From NCBI GenBank assembly GCA_016125275.1, contig WGMB01000001.1:124001-188000 (forward strand): DNA of 64,000 bases, written 5' to 3'. The position numbers and the translations under genes are program-made. Of the stretch, positions 8,505-17,696 are shown in pieces (within the stretch, counting starts at the first letter, position 1; each line of letters begins with the position of its first letter). The DNA comes from Acidobacteriota bacterium. GTDB taxonomy: Bacteria; Acidobacteriota; Terriglobia; Bryobacterales; UBA6623. The notes under the pieces are model-generated. The model was not told the DNA's origin, made no database searches, and saw nothing but the letters and a program-made list of their open reading frames with translations.

Positions 8505-9395
8505 ATGCTGGCTTTCGTCACCGTCGGGATCTTTTTGGTCATGCTGACCGCGGCGGGCCTACTGGCCTGGCGGTTCGTGGGCGCGCCGCAGGCGGCCGCG
8601 GCTCCGGCGGCCGGCGACGTGGACGACGAGAGGCCGCGCTGGGCGGGCGCGCTGGCGGACCTGGCGGACGTGTCCCCGGCGGTGGACGAAGGGCAGTTGC
8701 GGCGGCAGCTCTACGCGGCGGGCTTCCGGCAGCCGTGGGCGGCGGCGGCCTACCGGGGGGCTCGGACGGCGACGACGATCGCGCTGCCGACGCTGGGCTT
8801 CGGCGCGGTCATCGCCTTCACCGGCCAGGTCTTTCCGGCGCTGCTGACGGCGGCGCTGGGCGCGGCGTTGGGCTATCGCCTGCCGGAGCGCTACCTGCGC
8901 GGACGCACCCGCGCCCGGCGGCAGGCTTTGAACCGGGCCCTGCCGGACTTCTTGGACCTGCTGGTGATCGGCGTGGAAAGCGGCTTGTCGCTGGACCAGG
9001 CCATCAGCGACACCTCGCGCGACTTGCGGCGGGTCCACCCGGTGCTGTGGGACGAGCTGAACCTGTTTCGCAGCGAGCTGATCGCCGGGGCGACCCGCGC
9101 CGAGGCGCTGCGCAACCTGGGGCAACGCTGCGGCGAGCCGGAGCTGCGCAAGCTGACCTCGCTGCTGATCCAGGCGGACCGCTTCGGCTCGAGCGTCTCC
9201 AAGGTGCTGCGCACGCAGGCCCGCTATATGCGCGTGCGGCGGCGGCAGGCGGCCGAGGAGAAGGCTCACAAGGTGGGCGTGAAGCTGCTGTTCCCGATCT
9301 TCTTCCTGATCATGCCCTCGGTGTTTCTGATCACGGCCGGACCGGCGGTGATCATGCTGCTCGAAAACTTCGGGCGGATGGCTTCCGGCCGTTAG
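8505..9395 (+). CDS. tadC: Tad pilus inner-membrane platform protein TadC
   Basis: 296 residues, the second T2SSF-domain protein of the Tad machine. It has an N-terminal helix and a Pro/Ala linker, then the core LPDFLDLLVIGVESGLSLDQAISDTS and the matching RFGSSVSKVLRTQARYMRVRRRQAAEEKAHKVGVKLLFP motif. A final hydrophobic segment ends near the C-terminus. It starts one base after tadB. The operon appears to end here, since the next gene carries its own -10 hexamer. Pilin, TadE, CpaE and prepilin peptidase genes are absent from the window. Confidence 0.93.
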   Translation: MLAFVTVGIFLVMLTAAGLLAWRFVGAPQAAAAPAAGDVDDERPRWAGALADLADVSPAVDEGQLRRQLYAAGFRQPWAAAAYRGARTATTIALPTLGFGAVIAFTGQVFPALLTAALGAALGYRLPERYLRGRTRARRQALNRALPDFLDLLVIGVESGLSLDQAISDTSRDLRRVHPVLWDELNLFRSELIAGATRAEALRNLGQRCGEPELRKLTSLLIQADRFGSSVSKVLRTQARYMRVRRRQAAEEKAHKVGVKLLFPIFFLIMPSVFLITAGPAVIMLLENFGRMASGR

Positions 9396-9421
9396 GGCTG
9401 CCCAAATGCGGGGCGTTCCTC

Positions 9422-9427
9422 TATAGT
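9422..9427 (+). promoter_or_regulatory. -10 hexamer TATAGT
   Basis: TATAGT lies seven bases before the ATG of the PQQ-type propeller gene. This separates that gene from the tad operon, whose last stop is only 27 bases upstream. It implies an almost leaderless transcript. Confidence 0.45.
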
Positions 9428-9434
9428 GTTCGCC

Positions 9435-10892
9435 ATGCGAGCTGCGCTGGCGATTGTGCTGCTGTGTGCTCCGGCTTGGGCCGGCGAGGACTGGTCCCGC
9501 TTTCGGGGCGGTAATGGCGAGGGCGTGGCGGCGGATGCGACGCCGCCGACGGATTTCTCGGACCCCGCCGGCCTGGTGTGGCGCGCGCCGCTGCCGCCCG
9601 GGCATTCCTCGCCCATCCTGAGCGGCGACCGGATCTACCTGACCGCGGCCGAGGGCGGCGCGCGGGCCGACGCCGGGCGCGACAAGGTGGTGGACAAGGG
9701 CGGCGTGCTGTGGACCTACGCCATCGAGCGCGCCACGGGCAAGGCGCTGTGGCGGCGGCAGACGCCGAGGCCGCGGCTGGAGCGCTATCAGCCGACCAAC
9801 TCGCCCGCCTCCCCGAGCCCGGCTGTGGACGCCGAGGGCAACGTCTACGTCTTCTTCGGCGACTTCGGCCTGCTCTCCTATACGCCCGACGGCGAGGAGC
9901 GCTGGCGCATGCCGCTGGGCCCGTTCAACAACGTCAACGGCCACGGGACGTCGCCGATCGTGGCGGGCGGCAGCGTGATCCTGCTGGCGGATCAGGACAC
10001 CGACTCCAGCCTGCTGGCGCTGGACAAGGACTCCGGGCAGTTGCTGTGGCGGGCGGAGCGGCCGGAATCGACCCGCACCTACTCTACGCCGTCGCTGTAC
10101 GAACCGGCCGGCGGGCCGAAGCAGCTCATCGTGCCGGGGGCCTATTCGGTGGCCTCGTACCAGTTGGACACCGGCGAGAAGCTGTGGTGGGTGCGAGGAC
10201 TGTCCTGGCAGCCCAAGTCCGCCCCGGTGGTGGACGGCGGGCGAATCTACGTGAGCTCCTGGGAAGGCGGCGGCGGCAAGCCGGCGGCGGAGATTCCGGA
10301 CTTTGACGCGTTGCTGGCGCAGGCCGACAAGGATGGCGACGGGGCTGTTTCCGAGCCGGAGCTGCTGGCGGTCGAGCCCAAGAGCCGGTTCGCGCTCATC
10401 GACCTCGACGACGACGGCCGGCTGGACCGCCGCGACTGGGAGTTCCAGGTGGCCAAGCGGACCTCGAGCAGCGCGCTGCTGGCGATCGAGCCGGGCGCGG
10501 GCCGGGGCGACCTGACCGATACCGAGGCGGTGCAGTGGCGGCTGGAGAAGTTTCTGCCGAACGTGCCGACGCCGCTGCTCTATGACGGCCTACTGTACCT
10601 GGTGAAGGACGGCGGCATCCTGTCGGCGGTGGACCCGGCGACGGGCGAGGTGGTCAAGCAGGGCCGCCTGCCGGAAGCCTACGACAAGTACTACTCTTCG
10701 CCGGTGGCCGCGGCCGGCAAGGTGTACCTGTTCAGCGAGCCGGGCAAGGCCACGGTGGTGGAGGCCGGGCGGGACTGGCAGGTGGTGTCGCAGCACGAGT
10801 TCGAAGAGCCGGTGTACGCCACGCCGGCGTTCGACGGCGACCGGATGTATGTGCGGACGGGGGCGGCGCTGTACTGCTTTCGGGGCCGCTGA
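9435..10892 (+). CDS. Secreted PQQ-like beta-propeller protein with EF-hand calcium motif
   Basis: 485 residues. A signal peptide (cleavage near APAWA-GEDW) leads into the WSRFRGGNGEGVA opening typical of BamB-like/PQQ-repeat propellers of Acidobacteriota and Planctomycetota. Repeated blade motifs such as LLSYTPDGEERW, LLALDKDSGQLLWRA and LSAVDPATGEVVKQG are seen. An EF-hand pair is inserted near the middle (DKDGDGAVSEPELL and DLDDDGRLDRRDWE), where loop residues can bind calcium. The ATG at 9435 is preferred to a GTG at 9426, which overlaps the -10 hexamer. It precedes a cytochrome/DUF1552 pair by 10 bases, so a role in periplasmic oxidation is plausible. The substrate is unknown. Confidence 0.8.
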   Translation: MRAALAIVLLCAPAWAGEDWSRFRGGNGEGVAADATPPTDFSDPAGLVWRAPLPPGHSSPILSGDRIYLTAAEGGARADAGRDKVVDKGGVLWTYAIERATGKALWRRQTPRPRLERYQPTNSPASPSPAVDAEGNVYVFFGDFGLLSYTPDGEERWRMPLGPFNNVNGHGTSPIVAGGSVILLADQDTDSSLLALDKDSGQLLWRAERPESTRTYSTPSLYEPAGGPKQLIVPGAYSVASYQLDTGEKLWWVRGLSWQPKSAPVVDGGRIYVSSWEGGGGKPAAEIPDFDALLAQADKDGDGAVSEPELLAVEPKSRFALIDLDDDGRLDRRDWEFQVAKRTSSSALLAIEPGAGRGDLTDTEAVQWRLEKFLPNVPTPLLYDGLLYLVKDGGILSAVDPATGEVVKQGRLPEAYDKYYSSPVAAAGKVYLFSEPGKATVVEAGRDWQVVSQHEFEEPVYATPAFDGDRMYVRTGAALYCFRGR

Positions 10893-10902
10893 GGGCCGAG
10901 CG

Positions 10903-13503
10903 ATGAGGGTCGGGCTGCGCATGACGACGCAAAGAGGCCTCGCGACCGGGGCCGCCTGGCTGCTGGCGCTGGCGCCGACGGCGCTGTGGGCGGCGCCCAA
11001 ACCGGCGCCGGCCGAGGCGCGCTCGTTTCTGGACGCCCGCTGCGTGGCGTGCCATGGCGCGTCAAACCCCCAGGCCGGCTTGGACCTGAGCGCGGCCGGG
11101 TTCGACCTGGAGGACCCCGCCAATCTGGAGCGCTGGGTGCGGATTCACGACCGCGTGCGCGACGGCGAGATGCCGCCGGCCGCCGTGGGGACGCTCTCCG
11201 ACGCCGACAAGCAGCCCTTTCTCGACACCGTGGCCGCCCGCATCGTCGAGCACGAGCAGGCTCGCGACGCCGCCCAGGGCCGCTCCACGCTGCGCCGGCT
11301 GAACCGCTACGAGTACGAGAACACGCTGCGCGAGCTGTTGGCGACGCCTTGGCTGGAGCTGCGCGGCTCCCTGCCGGAAGACGGCATCGTGCGCCGCTTC
11401 AACAAGGTGGGCCGGGCGCTGGACGTCTCGCACGTGCAGATGGCGCGCTACCTGGACACGGCCGACAAGGCCATGCGGCTGACGCTGGACGCCTATCTGC
11501 GGCCTTCGACGACGCGGCGCTACTACGCCCGGGACCAGAAACGCTTTATCGGGCGGATGCGCTACTCCTCGTTCAACCGGCACCCGGAGCGGGCGTCGAT
11601 TCCGGTGCTCGGCTTCGAGGCGCAGCCGGACGTGCTGGCCGAGACGGTTCCGATCTCGGTGGGCGAGGCCGACCCGGAAACCCGCGAGCATGAGGCGTAC
11701 GCCTTCACCGCCAGCACTTACACCGGCAACGAGTACCACTTCGACGAGTTCACCGCGCCGGTGGGCGGGGCCTACAAGCTGCGCTTCAGCGCCTACTCCC
11801 TGTGGGTCCACACGTTGTGGAACAACAACAACAGCAAGGACAGGGCGCCGTGGTGGCACCCCGACCGGGAGCGGACCGCCAAGGGCCGCACGGTGGAGCC
11901 GGTGACGATCTACGCCATGAGCCCGGGCGGCCAGAAACGGCTGCTGGGCTCGTTCGACGTGTCGCCGGAGCCGGCCGTGCACGAGCTGGAGGCCTATCTG
12001 CTGCCGGGCGAGCAGATTCGGCCGGACGCCGCGCGGCTGTTCCGCTCGCGGCCGGGCTTCATCGGCAGTCCCGAGGCGACCGAGGAAGGCATGCCGGGCG
12101 TGGCCTACCGCTGGATGGAGGTGGAAGGGCCGAGGCCGAGCGAAGAGGGCTACCGGCGGCTGTTCGGCGAGCTGCCCGCGACGCGCACGGAGTCCGGCGA
12201 GCTCGCGGTGAAATCGACCTCCGAGGGCGACGCCGAGCGTCTGTTGCGGGCGTTCCTGGGCAGGGCCTATCGGCGGCCGGTGCGGGAGGACGAGGTCCGG
12301 CGCTATCTGTCGATCGTGCAGAGCCGGCTGGAGTCGGGGCGGTCGTCGTTTCAAGAAGCGCTGCTGGCCGGCTACACGGCCGCGCTATGCTCGCCGGGCT
12401 TTTTGTATCTGGAGGAGTGGCCCGGGCGGTTGGATTCCCACGCTTTGGCCAGTCGGCTGTCGTACTTTCTATGGAACTCGCCGCCGGACGCCGAGCTGCG
12501 GGCGCTGGCCGACGAAGGCGCGCTGGAGAAGCCCGAGGTCTTGCGCAAGCAAGCCGCGCGGCTGCTGGCCGACCCGCGTACGGAGCGCTTCCTCAACGCC
12601 TTTCTGGACTACTGGCTGGACCTACGCAAGCTCGGCGACACCACACCGGACCAGACGCTCTACCCGGACTACTATCTCGACGACCTGCTGCTGGAGTCGG
12701 CGCTGCGCGAGACGCAACTGTTCGTGGGCGAGCTGCTGCGCCGGGATCTGCCGGCGGCGAACCTGATCGATTCCGACTTCACGTTCCTGAACCAGCGGCT
12801 GGCGCGGCACTACGGCGTCCCCGGCGTGAACGGCGTGGCGATGCGGGCGGTGGAGCTGCCGGCCGACAGCGTGCGCGGCGGCTTGCTGACGCAGGCGGGC
12901 GTGCTCAAGATCACCGCCAACGGCACGACGACGTCGCCGGTGCTGCGCGGGACCTGGATTTTGGAGCGGCTACTGGGTCAGCCGCCGCCTCCTCCTCCGC
13001 CGGCGATCCCGGCGATCGAGCCCGATACGCGGGGGGCGACCACGATCCGCGAGCAGCTCGAAAAGCACCGCTCGACGGCTTCGTGCGCGGTCTGCCATCG
13101 CAAGATCGACCCGCCCGGGTTCGCCCTGGAAGCCTTTGACGTGCTGGGCGGCTTCCGCGGGCGCTACCGCTCGACCGAGGAAGGCGAGCCGGTGGAAGGG
13201 ATCGGCAAGAACGGCCACGTGTTTACCTTCCGGGCCTCCCAGCCGGTGGACGCCTCGGGCGAGCTGGACGACGGACGCCGCTTTGACGATGTGCGCGGGC
13301 TCAAGGAGCTGCTGCTCGACGACGAGCGGCAGATCGCCCGCAATCTGGTGGAGCAATTGATCGTGTACGCGACCGGCGAGCCGGCCTCGTTCGCCGACCG
13401 GGCGGAGGTGGAGCGGCTGGTGAGCTCGGTGGAGCCAAGCGGCTACGGGGTGCGTTCGATCGTGAGCGCGGTGGTCGAGAGCGAGCTGTTCCGCCGCAAA
13501 TGA
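10903..13503 (+). CDS. Planctomycete-type multidomain cytochrome c protein (DUF1587-DUF1592-DUF1588-DUF1585)
   Basis: 866 residues with a signal peptide. The first haem c site CVACHG sits about 50 residues in. [20 protein letters not shown] is the DUF1587 hallmark. A CBM-like beta insert (about 230-390) follows, then the DUF1595/1592 region with [20 protein letters not shown] and [18 protein letters not shown]1588 has [16 protein letters not shown] and the second haem-like site [19 protein letters not shown], and DUF1585 closes the chain. Such proteins are periplasmic, and their function is not established. The next gene (DUF1552) overlaps by four bases (ATGA), as is usual for this pair. The start could also be the ATG at 10921. 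Confidence 0.88.
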   Translation: MRVGLRMTTQRGLATGAAWLLALAPTALWAAPKPAPAEARSFLDARCVACHGASNPQAGLDLSAAGFDLEDPANLERWVRIHDRVRDGEMPPAAVGTLSDADKQPFLDTVAARIVEHEQARDAAQGRSTLRRLNRYEYENTLRELLATPWLELRGSLPEDGIVRRFNKVGRALDVSHVQMARYLDTADKAMRLTLDAYLRPSTTRRYYARDQKRFIGRMRYSSFNRHPERASIPVLGFEAQPDVLAETVPISVGEADPETREHEAYAFTASTYTGNEYHFDEFTAPVGGAYKLRFSAYSLWVHTLWNNNNSKDRAPWWHPDRERTAKGRTVEPVTIYAMSPGGQKRLLGSFDVSPEPAVHELEAYLLPGEQIRPDAARLFRSRPGFIGSPEATEEGMPGVAYRWMEVEGPRPSEEGYRRLFGELPATRTESGELAVKSTSEGDAERLLRAFLGRAYRRPVREDEVRRYLSIVQSRLESGRSSFQEALLAGYTAALCSPGFLYLEEWPGRLDSHALASRLSYFLWNSPPDAELRALADEGALEKPEVLRKQAARLLADPRTERFLNAFLDYWLDLRKLGDTTPDQTLYPDYYLDDLLLESALRETQLFVGELLRRDLPAANLIDSDFTFLNQRLARHYGVPGVNGVAMRAVELPADSVRGGLLTQAGVLKITANGTTTSPVLRGTWILERLLGQPPPPPPPAIPAIEPDTRGATTIREQLEKHRSTASCAVCHRKIDPPGFALEAFDVLGGFRGRYRSTEEGEPVEGIGKNGHVFTFRASQPVDASGELDDGRRFDDVRGLKELLLDDERQIARNLVEQLIVYATGEPASFADRAEVERLVSSVEPSGYGVRSIVSAVVESELFRRK

Positions 13504-14819
13504 GAGATGCCATGACCTTTCCCTCCTTGGTTTTTCGCCGCGCGTTGCCGCGCCGCCGGTTTCTGCGCGGCGCGGGCGTGGCCCTGGCGCTGCCGTTTCT
13601 GGATGCGATGCGGCCGGCGTTCGCCGCCGAAGCGGCCGAGGCGCCGCGCCGGATGCTGGCGATTTGCAACAACCTGGGGGTGCTGGGCGAGGGGTTCTTC
13701 CCGGCCCAAGCCGGCGAGGGCTACGAGCTGTCGCCGTATCTGACCGAGTTGGCGGAGTTTCGCGAGGACTTCACGGTGCTCAGCGGGGTGTCGCATCCGG
13801 ACGTGGACGGCAGCCACGCCTCGGAGGTCTGCTTTCTGACGGCGGCGCCGCATCCGGCCAACGGAGGCTTCCGCAACACGATCTCGCTGGACCAGTATTT
13901 GGCCGAGTACATCGGCGTGAAGACGCGCTACGCCTCGCTGACGCTGGGAGTGAACGTGGGCGACGGCCAGAAGAGCCTTTCGTGGACCGGCTCGGGCGTG
14001 ATGATTCCGTGCGAGGACAGCGCGGCGGCGGTCTACCGGCAGATGTTCCTGCAGGGGACTCCGGAGGAGATCGAGCGGCAGATCGACCGGCTGAAGTTGG
14101 GCGAGAGCATCATGGACTCGATCGCCGAGCACGCCGCCGAGCTCGAGAAGGGGCTGGGAGCGGCCGACCGCAGCCGGCTGGACCAGTACGCCACGGGCGT
14201 CCGCGAGCTGGAGCGGCGGATGCTGCTGGCGCAGGCCTGGGAGCGGCGTCCGAAGCCGCGCACCGAGGAGCCCGAGCCGGTCGACCCTGATTCGAGCCGG
14301 GCCTATATGGACAAGGTGCGGCTGATGTACGACATGGCTCGGCTGGCGTTCGAGACCGACTCCACACGGCTGATCACGCTGTTCCTCGACAGCGCCGCCT
14401 CGCCGGCGATCGACGTGGAAGGCGTTGAGATCACGGACGGCTACCACAACCTCTCCCACCACGGGAAGAACGAGAGCAAGCTGGAGCAGCTCGCGGCCAT
14501 CGACCGCTGGCACATGCGGCTGCTGGCGGAGCTGCTGGGCAAGCTGCGGGCGGTGAATGAGGAAGGCGGCTCGCTACTGGATCGCACGATGACGCTCTAC
14601 GGCAGCAACTTCGGCGACGCCAACAAGCACACCACCACGGACATGCCCGTGCTGCTGGCCGGCGGAGGCTTTCGCCACGGCCGGCACTTGGCCTTCGAGG
14701 GCGAGCGGAACTATCCCCTGCCGAATCTGTTCGTCAGCATGGCTCAGCGGATGGGCGTGGAGACCGAGCGCTTCGCCTCCTCCACCGGAACGCTGCGGGG
14801 GCTGGACCTCCGGGGCTGA
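13500..14819 (+). CDS. DUF1552 family Tat-exported protein
   Basis: 439 residues, with a twin-arginine type leader ([21 protein letters not shown]) and the DUF1552 body. The sequence [12 protein letters not shown] is followed by [18 protein letters not shown] and a C-terminal metal-site-like [27 protein letters not shown]. The family resembles alkaline-phosphatase-fold DUF1501 proteins, but its reaction is unknown. The ATG at 13500 overlaps the stop of the cytochrome gene. A second ATG at 13512, behind a GAGAG stretch, would leave the Tat leader intact. Coupling to the cytochrome protein is the main clue to function. Confidence 0.87.
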   Translation: MRDAMTFPSLVFRRALPRRRFLRGAGVALALPFLDAMRPAFAAEAAEAPRRMLAICNNLGVLGEGFFPAQAGEGYELSPYLTELAEFREDFTVLSGVSHPDVDGSHASEVCFLTAAPHPANGGFRNTISLDQYLAEYIGVKTRYASLTLGVNVGDGQKSLSWTGSGVMIPCEDSAAAVYRQMFLQGTPEEIERQIDRLKLGESIMDSIAEHAAELEKGLGAADRSRLDQYATGVRELERRMLLAQAWERRPKPRTEEPEPVDPDSSRAYMDKVRLMYDMARLAFETDSTRLITLFLDSAASPAIDVEGVEITDGYHNLSHHGKNESKLEQLAAIDRWHMRLLAELLGKLRAVNEEGGSLLDRTMTLYGSNFGDANKHTTTDMPVLLAGGGFRHGRHLAFEGERNYPLPNLFVSMAQRMGVETERFASSTGTLRGLDLRG

Positions 14820-14836
14820 CGGACGACTCGCGGACT

Positions 14837-14850
14837 CCGCCGTACGGCGG
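14837..14850. repeat. Perfect 14-bp palindrome
   Basis: CCGCCGTACGGCGG is a perfect inverted repeat 18 bases after the DUF1552 stop. With no loop and no T-run it is more likely a protein-binding site than an intrinsic terminator. Confidence 0.35.
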
Positions 14851-14910
14851 CCTGTGTTAAATCCTTGCAAAGGCCCTTACCTTGGGCTTCGCGGCGCGCC
14901 CTTACCTGCC

Positions 14911-14932
14911 GGGTGCGCCCTTCGGGCGTCCC
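14911..14932 (+). promoter_or_regulatory. Leader hairpin just before a ribosome binding site
   Basis: Arms GGGTGCGCCC and GGGCGTCCC fold with a three-base loop and one mismatch. The stem ends directly before AAGGAGA (14933-14939), which is the only purine-rich site near the ATG at 14953. The hairpin could affect access to it. Inference. Confidence 0.3.
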
Positions 14933-14952
14933 AAGGAGAACTGCGAGAACCC

Positions 14953-15429
14953 ATGAAACATCTGGTCACACTCTCGATGACCGCGCTCGCCCTGGTTGCG
15001 GCGCCCGTCTTCGCGGCCGACGCCTCGGGCAAGTGGGAGGCCAAGATCGAAGGCCCGCGCGGCGAAATGGCTTTCGTCTTCAACCTCACGGCCGACGGCG
15101 AGACGCTCACCGGCACGGTCTCCAACGAGATGATGGGCGAGTCCGAGATCAGCGACGGGAAAGTGTCGGGCGACGAGATCAGCTTCAAGCAGAAACTCGA
15201 GCGCGGCGAGCGGACGATGACGTTCGCCTACAAGGGAAAGGTAAACGGCGATGAGCTGGAATTGACGCGCACCGTCGAAGGCATGGGCGGCGGAAAGAAG
15301 GGCGGGATGCGGCCCGGCGGCGGCCAGGGCGGAGGCCAAGCAGGCGGCCAGGGCGGCGCCGGCGATGGCGGTCCGCGGCGCGGCGGAATGGGCCGCGAGA
15401 TGACTTTTGTAGCAAAACGCATCAATTAG
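14953..15429 (+). CDS. Small secreted beta-rich protein with Gly-rich tail
   Basis: 158 residues. A signal peptide ends near APVFA-ADAS. The mature part has repeating beta-strand patterns (GKWEAKIEGPRGEMAFVFNL, GETLTGTVSNEMMGESEISDGKVSGDEISFKQ) characteristic of a family of small acidobacterial secreted proteins of unknown function. They look lipocalin-like in pattern. A low-complexity Gly/Gln tail (about residues 113-145) precedes a final strand EMTFVAKRIN. A longer in-frame extension upstream to 14854 is rejected because it lacks a leader-like N-terminus. No clear partner genes are seen. Confidence 0.7.
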   Translation: MKHLVTLSMTALALVAAPVFAADASGKWEAKIEGPRGEMAFVFNLTADGETLTGTVSNEMMGESEISDGKVSGDEISFKQKLERGERTMTFAYKGKVNGDELELTRTVEGMGGGKKGGMRPGGGQGGGQAGGQGGAGDGGPRRGGMGREMTFVAKRIN

Positions 15430-15485
15430 CGTTTCGGTTATCGAACGATCAGCACAATTTCCTTGCCGCCTCCACCCGGCGCCCC

Positions 15486-15491
15486 TATAGT
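15486..15491 (+). promoter_or_regulatory. -10 hexamer TATAGT with strong SD GGAGGAG
   Basis: TATAGT lies 19 bases before the receiver-domain GTG. A GGAGGAG Shine-Dalgarno at 15498-15504 sits six bases before that GTG and fixes it as the start. Confidence 0.5.
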
Positions 15492-15510
15492 GCGGGTGGA
15501 GGAGCTTCTA

Positions 15511-15924
15511 GTGAGAATCCCTAACTCGCCAAGGATTCTGGTCGTAGAAGACGACCCATTGCTGGCCGAAGACCTGGGTCTGCTGCTCCAGGACTTCGGT
15601 TTCGAAGTGCTCGGCGCTCTGACCGAGCCCGCGCGAGCCCTGGATGCGGCGCGCCGGCTTCACCCCAACCTGATATTGATGGACATCTTCTTTGAAGGAG
15701 TGCCGCGCGGCCTGGAGGCTGCGCGGCAGATCCACGACGAGACCGGGATTCCGATCGTGTTCGTCAGCGGATCGAACGACGCCTCGTATCAGCTCCAGGT
15801 GATGCAGGTCGACCCCATCGGTTTCGTCCGCAAACCGGTCGACCCGCATTACCTGCACGCGGTGCTGCAACGGGCGTTGCGGGGCGCGGGCGCACTGGCC
15901 TCGGCCGCCGCCGGCGGAGACTAG
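15511..15924 (+). CDS. Stand-alone response regulator receiver domain protein
   Basis: 137 residues, essentially one CheY-like receiver domain. The acidic pair is in VVEDDPLL, the phospho-acceptor Asp in NLILMDIFF, the Ser in IVFVSGSND and the Lys in GFVRKPVDP, so the phosphorylation site looks functional. There is no output domain, only a short Ala/Gly tail. It probably acts by protein contact in a relay, but no histidine kinase is in the window. The GTG start is set by GGAGGAG six bases upstream. Confidence 0.88.
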   Translation: MRIPNSPRILVVEDDPLLAEDLGLLLQDFGFEVLGALTEPARALDAARRLHPNLILMDIFFEGVPRGLEAARQIHDETGIPIVFVSGSNDASYQLQVMQVDPIGFVRKPVDPHYLHAVLQRALRGAGALASAAAGGD

Positions 15925-15941
15925 AGCCTCGCCGCAGAAGG

Positions 15942-17660
15942 CTATTGCGGCGGTAGATCGCCGATCCGCTCCATGGTCACCATGCGGGCGCCGGAGACTT
16001 GCCCGCGGCTGACCAGCCGCGCTCCCAGGTTGCCGAGCCCTCGCTGGAAGCGCAAGCCCTCCAGCTCGACCCGCGTGGCGCCGGCCTCGTACTCCTTGGA
16101 AGCTTCCGCCGCTCCGAACTTCACCTCCGCGCGCCCCGGCGCCTCGGCTTCGTCAAAGTCCACGATCGCCTTGTAGAGCCCGTCGCGGCGGCAGTCGATG
16201 GCCCATTCGCCGTAGGAGCCCTTGCCCCAGCCGTCGGGGCCGGCGAGGATGCGCCAGTCTTGGCGCGTCAACACGGTGGGGTTCTCCTCCTCCGCGCCAA
16301 GCCAGATGCGTTGCGGCTCGTAGCCGCGCGTCTCGGAGACTTCGCGGAACCAGACCTCGTAGTCGCGCTGCAGGTTGTCCCGGTCGCGCTGGTTCTCTTT
16401 GGAGGAGATGTCGAGCGCCTCGCCGGGGTCGGCGTTCAGGTCGTAGTATTCCCACTGAGCGTCAGGAGGAGGGGGCTGGCCGAAGCTCAACGGCTGGACC
16501 AGCTTGTACTGCTGACCGATGACGGTGGCGTTGCGGCCCCGCTCGGGGATGTTGCCGCGGTGCGACTGGATGAACAGCCGGCGGTCGCGCCATGGGGCGG
16601 CGTCGCCGAGCTCGAGTAGCGGCATCAGACTGCGGCCGTCGAGGTGCAGGGTGCTGGGCGGCTGCACGCCGGCGGCTTCGAGCAGAGTGGGCAGCACGTC
16701 GATGTGCGCGCCGATCGTCTGCACCTTGCGGGGCTGCAGCTTGGCCGGCCAGCGGAAAAAGAACGGTACGCGGATGCCGTTTTCGTAGGTGCTGGCCTTT
16801 TGGGCCCGCAGCCCGGCCGTGAAGCGCCGGGTGGTGGGGCCGTTGTCTGTCATGAAGATGAAGATGGTGTTGTCGCGCAGCCCTTTCTCGTCCAGGTGCG
16901 CCAGCAGGCGGCCCACGTTGTCGTCGATGTTGGTGATCATGCCGTAGATGCGGGCGTCCTTGTCGTCGAGGCCGAGGGCGGCATAGGGCTCCCGGTAGGA
17001 GTCGGCGACGCGGTACGGCGCGTGCGGGGCGTTGGTGGGCAGGTAGACGAAGAAGGGCTTGTCGCCGCTCTCGTCGATGAAGCGGGTGGCTTCTTGAAAG
17101 TACACGTCGGTGCAGTAGCCCTGGTACTTCTTCTGCTCGCCGTTGTCGAACAGGATGGGGTCGAAGTAGTCCGAGCCGGGCGGGTCCGACGGCTGGCCGA
17201 TGCCGCCGCCCCGGATCACGATGGCGCGGTCGAAGCCCTGGTCCATGGCGCGCATGGGGTAGTTGTCGCCCAGGTGCCACTTGCCGAAGATGCCGGTGCG
17301 GTAGCCGGCCTCGCCCAGCAGCTCGGCGATGGTCACCTCGTCGGGCGCCATCATGGCGCGGCCCAGATAGGTGTCCACCACGCCGGTGCGGTAGTTGTAG
17401 CGGCCGGTCATGAGGCTGGCGCGGGTGGGGGCGCAGACCGGCGAGACGTAGAAGCGCTCGAACTCGACGCTCTCGGCGGCGAGCTTGTCGAGGTTGGGCG
17501 TCTTGAGGACGTCGTCGCCGTGCGAGCCGAGCTGCGCCCAGCCTTGGTCGTCGGTCATCAACAGGACGATGTTGGGGCGTTCGACGGCCGGAGGCGGGGC
17601 CTCTGCGCCGCCGCAACCAAGCAAGGCGAGCAACAACAAAACTGGCGCGGATCGAAACAT
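15942..17660 (-). CDS. Sulfatase (arylsulfatase family), lipoprotein
   Basis: 572 residues. A lipobox-like LLALLGC ends the leader, so it is probably an outer-membrane or periplasmic lipoprotein. The catalytic motif CAPTRASLMTGR carries the Cys that is converted to formylglycine by a maturase not found in this window. Metal ligands are seen in LLMTDDQGW and FMTDNGP, and the Lys in FGKWHLGD. After the sulfatase fold (to about residue 440) there is an extra beta-rich domain. Sulfated polysaccharide or aryl sulfate is the likely substrate class. The ATG at 17660 is preferred over an upstream GTG at 17684, because a minus-strand TACACT ends eight bases before it. Confidence 0.9.
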   Translation of the reverse strand: MFRSAPVLLLLALLGCGGAEAPPPAVERPNIVLLMTDDQGWAQLGSHGDDVLKTPNLDKLAAESVEFERFYVSPVCAPTRASLMTGRYNYRTGVVDTYLGRAMMAPDEVTIAELLGEAGYRTGIFGKWHLGDNYPMRAMDQGFDRAIVIRGGGIGQPSDPPGSDYFDPILFDNGEQKKYQGYCTDVYFQEATRFIDESGDKPFFVYLPTNAPHAPYRVADSYREPYAALGLDDKDARIYGMITNIDDNVGRLLAHLDEKGLRDNTIFIFMTDNGPTTRRFTAGLRAQKASTYENGIRVPFFFRWPAKLQPRKVQTIGAHIDVLPTLLEAAGVQPPSTLHLDGRSLMPLLELGDAAPWRDRRLFIQSHRGNIPERGRNATVIGQQYKLVQPLSFGQPPPPDAQWEYYDLNADPGEALDISSKENQRDRDNLQRDYEVWFREVSETRGYEPQRIWLGAEEENPTVLTRQDWRILAGPDGWGKGSYGEWAIDCRRDGLYKAIVDFDEAEAPGRAEVKFGAAEASKEYEAGATRVELEGLRFQRGLGNLGARLVSRGQVSGARMVTMERIGDLPPQ

Positions 17661-17667
17661 CGCCGCT

Positions 17668-17673
17668 AGTGTA
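17668..17673 (-). promoter_or_regulatory. -10 hexamer TACACT for the sulfatase gene
   Basis: Read on the minus strand, TACACT lies seven bases before the sulfatase ATG at 17660. It makes an upstream GTG start at 17684 unlikely. Confidence 0.42.
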
Positions 17674-17696
17674 TCGCGGCCCACCCAGGCGGGCGG

